Source: Aureobasidium sp. EXF-3400 (Eukaryota > Ascomycota > Dothideomycetes > Dothideales > Saccotheciaceae). Taken from it: a stretch of 21,102 nucleotides of DNA. The notes under the pieces were generated by a model, which worked only from the letters and a program-made list of their open reading frames with translations, ran no database searches and was not told where the DNA came from. Where the stretch lies: the NCBI GenBank assembly GCA_024195585.1, contig SWBL01000555.1, forward strand, positions 1 through 21,102. Reading direction: 5' to 3'. A program made the translations under genes and the position numbers. Shown here piece after piece: positions 1 through 8,021 of this stretch. Each line of letters opens with the position of its first letter. Position 1 is the stretch's first letter.

Positions 1-13
1 TGAACATTTTTAG

Positions 14-38
14 ACAACGCGATGTTCCATCGCGTTGT
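14..38. repeat. Perfect short hairpin
   Basis: An 11-bp perfect inverted repeat (ACAACGCGATG at 14-24, its reverse complement at 28-38) is separated by a 3-nt loop, TTC. It sits in non-coding DNA about 270 bp beyond the stop of the Ulp1-like gene, so it is too far to be an obvious terminator. A chance perfect 11-bp stem with a 3-nt loop is uncommon. Its role is unknown. Confidence 0.6.
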
Positions 39-306
39 GCACAGGTAGTGATGTTGTCTGAACCTTTTGATTAGACTCTTTGCTAACTCACTCCGTTATC
101 CAGTGGACGCTGTAGACTGGAATGTGTGATGTAGAGATATTCGGTGCGTCAGAATTATATTGATTCACACGATTGTGAACTGGTCGTAGAGTAGCTACAG
201 AGTGATCCCACCGGCAAAAGACTACTGAACAGCTGAGTATTATGCTTCATTGCAGTGGAGTCTCTAATCAATTGTCTGCGTCCAAGCACCACAAGAGGAT
301 GGTCTT
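39..306. other. Intergenic, left edge
   Basis: No coding signal is seen on either strand. It lies downstream of the minus-strand Ulp1-like locus, whose last open segment ends with TAA at 307-309. Confidence 0.5.
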
Positions 307-2574
307 TTAATCACACAGGCTAAGTGGAGCCCACGAGGTACCTTTTCTCAAAGCTTCCAAGTCCTTCTGTAGATCTGACAGGCTGGTCTCCTCGCTATTC
401 GTTAAGAAGTCTCCCATGGTTGTAGACTTTTCTTTCAATCTCTCGATCGCACACACGGGTGTGACCCATCCTCAAGGTGTCAATCCGTCCCAGCAGAATG
501 GTCAAGTCTGATACCTTTGCGACATGTGCTCTATTGCTTTGAACTTGGTCTTCAAGACGCATGCTAGTCATTGGATCGTCGTGATGACTTTTTGGTCGAG
601 ACAGTTGCGGACATGCGCGGAGTCTAAGATATGATGTGTCTGTGACAGATACGAGTCCAAGAATGCTGTGGCGATGGTCAGAGCCTCGAAGTGGTCAGAG
701 AAGTTGACAAGCAGATTTTTGGCGCTTCCAAGCTACGTTGTGTGGGTTTGAGAGTCCTGAGTTGGCGAACCAGCTGTTGGCAGTGGCCCGTGTCCTCAGA
801 TGTGACTGGATCAGATGTGTCGACGAAGCAGATCGAGCTTGCCTCATAAGGGGTGAGAGTTGACTTGCGGATCAACAGGGTGAACAGCAGACGCCAGAGA
901 TTACCGTGCAAAATTGTGGCCGGAGGCAAGGGCAAATTCGCGGTGGCGTGCATGGCGGAGAGTAGCACAAACTCTCCACAGTCGTCGGTGTTCTGCTGTT
1001 GTGGACGTTCCTCGGCAACAAATCTCCATTTGCCCTGTTGCCAATCTACACCCATGGCGGCGACGATAGCCTTAGCGGCCTCTTCGAGACCAGGATCGGT
1101 AGGACGCAGCGGGTCGAATGCAGAGACGCAAGCTCGGTCGACTTCGATGCGCAACAGGATCCAATGGTTGCGAGCTGGTCTGAACAGATCCACAACAACG
1201 TCGTGGATGTTACCGACATCGGTCGGCCAGTCGGAAGAAAGGTAGAAGGAGGCCCATGACTGCGGCACGTGCAGTTTGAGGTAGCGAGACTTCAGGAGAA
1301 GCCAGAGGGGTAGGATGGTCTCCATCGGTGTGTCGCCCAACCACGCGGAAGGAGCTGGTTGGCTGAGGATACGCTGCTTTGTTTCGGTAGAGACATTGTC
1401 GGCGCCGACGTCTGCTGCGGCGTCTGCTGCAGCCCTGATAGGTGTGGATGACTGGATGATGGGAAAGGCTGTCTCGATAAGATACGTCTCGTTGTTGACT
1501 TTGGTTGGTTCGGCTACCGCGTGAGTAAGGACTCGTTGGCTATGGAGAGGCGGAGTGTTGCTGTGTGGCTTTCTGTATCGACAGGAGATTCGGGGAGTTC
1601 GTTATCGGGCACCCGGAAAAGTCTCGAGGTACCAGCTTCCGAGAAGTGGTCTTGAAGCGGAGTATCCATGGTGACCATGTGGTCTTCCAAAGGACTCCAC
1701 TCCATGTCGCTCATCTGATCGCGCAAGTCTCCATGCACGCCACCGCCTCTGCCGATCTCGATACCCTCGACGGACCAGCCGTATCAGCACCGGCAAGGAT
1801 TTGGTCGGTGTCGTTGTATGGAAAGCCCCTGTCGCTTTGTGGATTGACTTCATCTGGTCCCATCTCTTGCTCTACTTCTTGTTGGTATACAGACCCCTTA
1901 TTTTCACTCAACAAGTCTTCTTCCGCGCAAGGACTGGAGTCGTTGGGGATAGAGTCGTTGTAGCTGGAGTCATCTTCGGGCCTGGATGAAGGTCGTTCAT
2001 GTATATAAAACTTCTTGCAGCTTTTGACCGCGCTGAGTGAAGGAACTGACTTGGCCGTTACGTATGGTGTTGGGTGCTGTGACGTTCTCGTTGGCCGTGG
2101 CTTCGATCTTGCGCACCATCTTGACTTGGGCGATGTCACGTAGTGCGCACCTGTGAACATGAGGAGGATGTGCAAAGGTGCTAGCCGAATCGCGGCGGCT
2201 TACACTGGCGGGTCGCGACAAAGAGTGCACACGTTCCTAATGCGCGACTCTGTGAAGTCGGCAGGCCGCTTTCTCGGATGCTTGCCAGACATGCCTAATT
2301 CGAGAGCGTCTTCGTCGGAGTGGACTGTAAGCTCTTCATCGTCGAGCTCCCACGACGGGTCGGTCAGCGTGCAGCTTCCGGGGGGGTAAGAGAATCTCTG
2401 GGCCTGGACTCCGTGTGCTCCTGAACAAGGTGCTGCGTCGAAGGCTGCGACAGTGAGGAGAGATTGACTCGGTCTTGAGCGTACCGTGCAACGATCATGA
2501 TCTGGCTTCGGACGCCTCTTGGGTCTGTTGGAATTCAGTGTCGATGGCGGAACGGTTTTGAGCCACGCTGGCAT
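307..2574 (-). CDS. Ulp1-like (C48) cysteine protease gene, multi-exon or frame-disrupted
   Basis: The best-supported part is an open frame at 678-1601 containing a Ulp1/SENP-type catalytic domain. Counting from the TTG at 1340, the visible residues are His59 in the NHW motif, Asp76 in FDPLRP, Gln115/116 and Cys121 in QQQNTDDCGEF, the H-D-Q-C set of family C48 (SUMO/NEDD8-type isopeptidases). Upstream open segments read as an acidic, Ser/Pro-rich, probably disordered N-terminus. They include an ATG-started piece at 2200-2574, a second frame ending at 1997 with QVKMVRKIEATANENV, and a third at 1711-2040 rich in Asp, Ser and Glu. Downstream, three further frames carry helical, coiled-coil-like sequence (for example SDHFEALTIATAFLDSYL near 610-690 and SDLQKDLEALRKG near 340-375) down to TAA at 307. 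At least five frame changes occur in 2.3 kb. Some fit short introns, such as an acceptor TAG just before CTTGGAAGC near 725. Others have no room for one, so indel decay is possible. Exact exon borders are not resolved. Confidence 0.65.
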
Positions 2575-2599
2575 TCTGGCTACCGTGGGCCGTTGTTAG

Positions 2600-3988
2600 G
2601 CGAAGTGAAGGACGAGAATGTCGCACGTGAAGACGGCGGAACTAGGCAGGCGGGAGTAAGCAAAATTGTTGGGGTAGTTCAATTTTGAAGGCATGGGCAG
2701 AGCACACTTAGTGGAGTCGTCCTGGACAAAAGGTTCTGGTTCTGGCCGAAGCCAAATTAGGTTACTGATGATCTGAGCGTCAGAATCCGTGCGCCTGCTC
2801 GTGTGGAATTAAATGAGAGTTGGTGGCCAGAGACAACGAAAATAATTCCATGTGTGCGTGAGAATCACACCTTTCAGCAAAGTTACACGTAGCTACCCGG
2901 TGACGCTGTGCTTGTTGGTCTCGATTTGTTTCCGTGATGCCTTTGCTCACGTTTCTGGACTCCATCAAGGTGGAAAGCGGGGACGCTTGCGTCACCGGGA
3001 CCCGCTGCGAAGAGCCCGGGCAATCACCACCGACCGAAACCAACATCGCGAGACAGATAACTTGATCACCTAAGCATCAGAAACTCAGCCAAGAGCTGAC
3101 GAGCGTGATCCAAGCGCACTCGTCGAATTCAATGCAACGGGACATGATAAACAGCCGGACACGTATATTACGCCCAATCGACTATCATGCCTAGACTCTC
3201 GTTTGCAACTGGCGAGGTACCTAGTGATGAGCATTTATCTGACCCACACAATCTTCTCCCACTCAGGGTCCATTTTGACCTCTTCATATCCACCGAAGAG
3301 GCACTCACGGCGTAGAAAGAGACGGGAGCAAGCGTGTCGTCCACACCGCCTTCAAGACTATTCACGCGCAGATACTGACGGATCCACGTTCCCATTCGTC
3401 TGCCAAAAAGACGAAATCCTGACAAGGCACACTGATACTTCGCAACTTCCCCTTTTACCGACAACTTTTCCCCTATCATCTTGTAAAGCATGTGTAGGTA
3501 GCCTTTCCTCGGTCCACGATTTCAGTCACTATTCTTTCTCTAGCCATACGGTGCCTGCTGTCTAGTGTGTGTCGTCAAGAGAGAAAGAGCGTCCGCGCAC
3601 GGGTCATCTTGAACGATGACATCCTATCCAATTCATCTCTCATGGTGATTGGAACAATAAAGATTGGGTCAATTGATGGCGCGATTGCAGACGCAGGGCA
3701 GAGCCTTAAGTATGTTTTTGCACCGAATTTCATTGCATTGGTCATCATATAGATAGGCAGCATCTTTGCCAAAAGAAAGTAGATGGACCTCACTCCTCGT
3801 TTCCAGCCCGCTAAAACTCTTCCCCAGATGCAGTCTACCTGAGCGAGTTGCTCAAATACTGTTCAAGCACATAGCAACATTGAACCTGCTGCCATACTGA
3901 GCTGAGGTTTCCAGACCCTATTCTTGCTTCAAAAGCGAAGAGAGAAGTATTACTCAGCTTCCCCATCGTACCCTTTGCACCATCAGAT
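2600..3988. other. Intergenic with no recognised gene
   Basis: Only short overlapping frames are present. A 107-codon minus frame at 3168-3491 is ATG-started but matches nothing I know. The stretch 3567-3793 is open on both strands and looks unusually protein-like, but I could not assign it to a family. No RNA gene or repeat was recognised. Confidence 0.4.
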
Positions 3989-4288
3989 TCATGGACAGTT
4001 CTCATGGCTTCTGGGGTACATACTTAAAAAGCCGCAGTTAAGCTTAGCGCATTCGAAATAGAATCGGTCTTGTTGACGAAAACGTCGAGATGGTGGTTTA
4101 GAATTACAGACGCACGAGGGGTTGGCCTGACTGATGCCCATATCGTCGTCCCATCGGATGAAGTCTTTATGTTCTGGACATATATAACAGTTTCTCACTC
4201 CACTGTTGATAGCGATCCCGCGGGTACCGCGGAGTCCACAATCGGGTCGGCGACAAAATGTTGATGCATCCCGAGAGGAATCTTTCAT
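3989..4288 (-). CDS. Small protein with two GRF-like zinc-finger modules
   Basis: A single-exon frame of 99 codons starts at an ATG. The C-terminal module has CVC (Cys59, Cys61), then RFYFEC (Cys80) and NCGFL (Cys85). This matches the spacing logic of GRF-type zinc fingers (C-x-C, a basic residue followed by FYxC, then C-x-F), which bind single-stranded nucleic acid in known proteins. The N-terminal half, with Cys12, Cys17, YICPEH (Cys37, His40) and FIRWDDD, looks like a second, looser copy of the same fold. The protein has no other domain, no signal peptide and no membrane segment. A TATA-like GATATAAG (reverse strand) lies near 4366, about 75-80 bp upstream of the ATG. The function is inferred only from the motif. 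It could be an orphan zinc ribbon of another type, and it is isolated from its neighbours. Confidence 0.55.
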   Translation of the reverse strand: MKDSSRDASTFCRRPDCGLRGTRGIAINSGVRNCYICPEHKDFIRWDDDMGISQANPSCVCNSKPPSRRFRQQDRFYFECAKLNCGFLSMYPRSHENCP

Positions 4289-4918
4289 GATCGACGCGGA
4301 AAGGCAAGTAGATAATGAGGAGTAGGTAGAGTGTATTGCAACTCACTGGTGACCTTCAGCAGGTACTTATATCTTCTCAATGGGGCCATTAGGTATAGAG
4401 ACGTGCAGCTCGACGTGGTGTGTGTACATGCAAGCATAAGGATGTGACAAGTGTCGTCTAGCTACGCAACCAATGAGTTATACAGTCTAAATTGCTTGCA
4501 TGATGTTGGTTGGTCGGTATCGAAAGTGGTACCTTCAGCCCTTCCAAAAGAGGCAATGGGGCCAAAAGATTGTCCAATAAGGCGCTGCCAAGACCATTTT
4601 AGCTATTGGTCCCGGCACCTACTCCGCGCCAGCCGGTCCAGGCGATACAGTGCCGTCGACTCTGTTCCCCACATACGCAATCCCTCTCGATTGAAATCGT
4701 TGTTTCCAACCAACTCGAACGAGTTATACACCATACTTAGATCGGCAGTTCGAGATGTTGCTGGTCAGGTATCCAGATGCCATATCAAACGACATTCGTC
4801 AGTGTCAAGCATGTTGAGGAGCGTGGATACTAATGCAGGAATGCGCGAAGTGGCTTTGTGGAGTTGTTGTGAGGGAGCACAAACTTGTCCATCAGTAATA
4901 ATGCTGCATCCTACCTTC
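4289..4918. other. Intergenic with no recognised gene
   Basis: It lies between the GRF-like gene and the BRCT fragment, both on the minus strand. A 174-codon plus-strand frame (4451-4975) overlaps the BRCT fragment antisense. It has no recognisable motif and I regard it as spurious. Confidence 0.45.
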
Positions 4919-5221
4919 TCATCCCTTCTCTGCAGCCTTCGCAAACATCTGCTCAACTCTTTCCGTACCTTTTAGAGCCAGCCTCATAGCCTCGAATCTT
5001 TGTTCAGGTGCTCTTTTCCGATTAGCCACACTCTCCATGACCCACTCAACCGTAACAAACTTGACATTCTTGCCTCCAATCTTGGTTATCTCTTTCTGCA
5101 TCTTTGAAGCCGCAAGACCACCACCGGCACCTGGAACAGCCGACGCATTCGGCCGACCTAAAATGACGTGAGTGACAGAACGACGCCCAAGGTGAATGCT
5201 GAGACGGGCGCCATGGGTCAC
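4919..5221 (-). pseudogene. C-terminal BRCT-domain fragment (probable gene relic)
   Basis: The frame encodes the back half of a BRCT domain, a phosphopeptide-binding module of DNA-repair proteins. THGARLSIHLGRRSVTHVIL is the beta-strand/VTHVI core, and a Gly/Ala loop, VKFVTVEWVMES (the conserved Trp helix) and a basic, helical C-terminal tail follow. The domain's first strand and first helix, and everything N-terminal to them, are missing. The first usable start is GTG, and an in-frame TGA lies just upstream at 5228-5230 with another close by. No AG acceptor is present between that stop and the domain, so an upstream exon cannot be joined simply. The likely reading is a 5'-truncated remnant of a larger repair protein. 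I cannot say which one; single-BRCT proteins such as REV1 or X-family polymerases are possibilities only. Confidence 0.6.
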
Positions 5222-5239
5222 GATGATTCAACCTCATGA

Positions 5240-5676
5240 AGAGGCAGCAGGAAGTCGGATGTTCTCACATGGTTTCGAGGTGCTGAAGAGGGACTGTCTG
5301 CACATGTCGATCAAGTAGATAAGATAGAGTCTAACTCCATGTTCGCTCAATTAAGACCTACCACTGTTACAGTATACTACCATAATGCAGGCGCCGGACT
5401 GTAGTTACACAAGTCACCTTTGCGAGTAGCAGACAGCTAGTCATGTCGCTGAAACACAGTGACTGAGGCCAGATCTACCATGAAGCTATTGACGTTTGTA
5501 AATCTGCCCTGTACGCATCCACAGTCGTGCAAAACACCACTAAGAAGCCACATTCGATAATAAGGCGATTGTCCTCGTCAGATGTTTCCATATTGCTACG
5601 CAGTCTTTCTAACTTCATCTTTGGTGCATCAATCCTGCTTATACGTTGTTAGCACACACTCACGAATCCAATCGCT
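5240..5676. other. Upstream region of the terpene synthase
   Basis: No gene is seen. It separates the divergently oriented BRCT relic and the terpene synthase. The frame leading into exon 1 of the synthase has a TAG at 5650-5652, so the first in-frame ATG (5677) is the likely start. No convincing TATA box was identified. Confidence 0.5.
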
Positions 5677-7151
5677 ATGGAGGTTGATAACTTCGCTTTG
5701 TTATTCGTTGCTTATCTCAAAGGGAAGCCAAAAGTACATCCTAGACACATGGAAGTCAAGCTGAAGAGCGAGAAGGAGCTATGCCAGTAGGTCTACCGTC
5801 CTCATGATACTTCCCACTTTCCAAGACAACATCTTACAAGATACGAATAGGAGACTCGGTTTGGATGACGAAACCTGCTCTAAGATCGCCGACGCCGCCT
5901 TTCCCTACTTCGCTTCTGTGATGGTTCCAGATTGTGACTACCCAGAGCTTGAAGTCTGCTCCGAACAGATGATTTGGGTGAGTAGAGCTGCAGAGGGCAT
6001 ACTGAATCATCCTGGCTTAGTAGCTGACTTCTCAGATATTCCTGTTCGATGACGGTGTGTAGGATGGCCGTGGCCGCACTTTTTGACCGACTCTTCTTAG
6101 AATTTGACAACGGTCATCTTCGATATGGCTCAGATGCCGCCAAAGCGCGACTGGACAAGCTCAAAGCGACGATAGCGGACATACCGTCTCGACATGGAAT
6201 GGATGAGATGATGCGTATGCATCTCGAGATCTGGAAAGCGATTAAGCAAAAGGTTCATCCCACTATCCGTACATCGTAAGCATACTGATCAGGAAGAAGG
6301 ATTCCGTCAGAGGAGGAATGTCGGCCCAGATCAAATACCGTAGTGTCATGTCCGGTTACCGTGACGGTGTGCTCGAGCATGTGCGAAGTAGTAGCAGACG
6401 AGAAGTGCCCACACCAGAGGAATACTTGGGAGTACGAAAGCTCTCGTCTGGGTGCGAGCCGCTCTATGCGCTAGTCGAGTATGCGGCAATCTAGACAGGA
6501 TGCGACGCAGCGAGACCTGACTGGAATCTGGATCTAGATACGCGTATGGACTGAAACTGTCTGATGATCGAGATTGTGAGCCTTCTGTCACAAAACTCAA
6601 AGATGCGTCTACCAAGATATCTCTCCTGTGAGTGTCATAATGGCTGATGCTTACATCATCAGAATCTGATTATCTCGCAGGCACAATGACATGATATCAT
6701 GGCACAAAGAAAAGGCAAGCAGTTAACACATAATGTCAGCCATCCAAAACTAATATTCGATCTGTAGATCGAAGACGTACCTCACAACTACATCAACACA
6801 CTTATCAAAAACAAAGGCGTCAGCGAGGAAGATGCATTCTCAATCATGCTAGACTTGGTCGCGGTGGAGCACCGGCTGCTCTCTGACTGTCTGGAAGATC
6901 TTGCCACAGAGAAGCTCGTTGGACACTATAAGCTGTACACCGAGAGCATACCGCGAGTCCCCCTTGCAAACTTGCATTGGAGGTAAGCTTCACCAACCCC
7001 ACTTCTATGCTGATTGGTCTTGACACATTCCAGTTTTGAACCCCGGCGTTATATTCAGCCACCTTGCCAGATAGGAGGACCGATGAATGTACGTCTGCCT
7101 TTCGAGGAACTCTATCAAGAAGAAAACCGCAGAAGTACGGTCATGCTGTAA
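5677..7151 (+). CDS. Class I terpene synthase (sesquiterpene-type), nine exons
   Basis: Splicing exons 5677-5786, 5851-5977, 6036-6054, 6101-6275, 6311-6478, 6538-6627, 6681-6714, 6768-6982 and 7034-7151 gives one frame of 351 codons ending in TAA, a normal length for fungal class I terpene cyclases. These enzymes ionise a prenyl diphosphate, usually farnesyl diphosphate, with Mg2+. All hallmarks are present: DDEFD (Asp84, Asp85, Asp88), YLGVRKLSSG with Arg186, NDMISWHKE (Asn232, Ser236, Glu240; the NSE triad) and RRY (Arg318, Tyr319). Arg186 lies exactly 46 residues before the NSE triad, the position known for the pyrophosphate sensor. This independently supports introns 5 and 6. Introns are 64, 58, 46, 35, 59, 53, 53, 53 and 51 nt counted between exons where applicable; intron 4 (6276-6310) is suspiciously short, and intron 7 (6715-6767) begins with GC. 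Exons 3 (19 nt) and 7 (34 nt) are tiny and carry the metal-binding motifs. The product cannot be predicted. No tailoring enzyme is recognised nearby. Confidence 0.9.
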
Positions 7152-8021
7152 ACGTAGGAACGATCCCAATACTCCGGGTCATAGAACCATAGCAAATGTA
7201 GTGGCTAGCGAGACTTCGACCTTTGTCAACAGACAAAGAGGGAGGAAGTAAAATACAAGTTGACGGCGATACCAATCGACCTGAGTCTTGTATCTCAATA
7301 TGCAGAAGCCCCCGGAGATTTTGAAACATCGCGAAACGACGCCCAAAAAGAGGAATCGATTACACGGCCATGATAGACATGCGACTAGTAAAACGGCTCG
7401 GTATTCGGTACGCCGACGCTTTCTTAGAGCTCGCGTGTCATAGCCAATGTGCAACACACTACCATGTTGTTGTTCCTTCACGTTGTATACTTGGGACCAT
7501 CTCTAGCGCTCAGTTCGACAAGCTGTATCGCAGTAGTCGCATATCTTGTGCTTCACAGCTATATATACATGAAACGAGTATGTGCTAGACAGCTCTTACA
7601 CCAATCTTGTACCGAGCTAACTCAGGACAGAAGCCTATGGAATCAACGATAAGAGTTCTTTAGGGATTCCAGATCTTGTGGTCTGCTGACTGGTTTCACT
7701 CATAACATGGAAGACGATGATTGAATTGTCGAGGTTTGACCCGCACCTTAGAGGTCCGTGTAATTTGATTTACGAAGGGAACTATGAGATGATAACTATT
7801 GCCTTGACGAAGACAGCCATCCCTAGATAGTCAGCTCTACATTGTCCTAGACTGGGATGAACATCAGGTCTAGCGAAATTATGTCAAGGAGTATCAATAA
7901 ACATGAAGGTTTGTGGCTTCAGATCCATATGTAACCAGAAAGTAGATGAGTAGAGATATAACAATTGGGGACCTCTCGGAACAAGCCATGAGTAGAATTT
8001 CAGACGAACTCGATCATCACT
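7152..8021. other. Intergenic between terpene synthase and unknown gene
   Basis: No convincing gene is seen. The convergent genes end at 7151 (+) and 8022 (-). Short frames at 7141-7652 have no recognisable motif. From about 7726 the sequence weakly resembles 17757 onward, the matching flank of the decayed second copy of the 8022-9965 gene. Confidence 0.45.
7726..7860 (-). repeat. 3' flank of dispersed repeat, copy 1
   Basis: GTCGAGGTTTGACCCG and AGAGGTCCGT in this stretch align in order with GTCGAGACTCGAACTC and AGAGGTTCGT from 17758. They lie in the same orientation and in the same position relative to the paralogous gene copies. The similarity is patchy, so the limits are approximate. Confidence 0.35.

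Noticed and set aside
853..1245. 130-codon plus-strand frame
   Set aside because: It is a shadow of the Ulp1-like protease domain on the opposite strand.
307..3000. Complete DNA transposon around the Ulp1-like gene
   Set aside because: No transposase domain, terminal inverted repeats or target-site duplication could be seen.
3168..3491. 107-codon ATG-started minus-strand frame with a GTGAGT donor-like site inside
   Set aside because: No recognised domain and no second exon that I could join. It is left uncalled rather than shown to be absent.
4451..4975. 174-codon plus-strand frame
   Set aside because: It overlaps the BRCT fragment antisense, has no recognisable motif and shows no coding-like composition.
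5804..6279. Two adjacent short plus-strand proteins at 5804-6052 and 6049-6279
   Set aside because: They are read-through of introns 1-3 of the terpene synthase. Correct splicing joins their coding parts into one frame.
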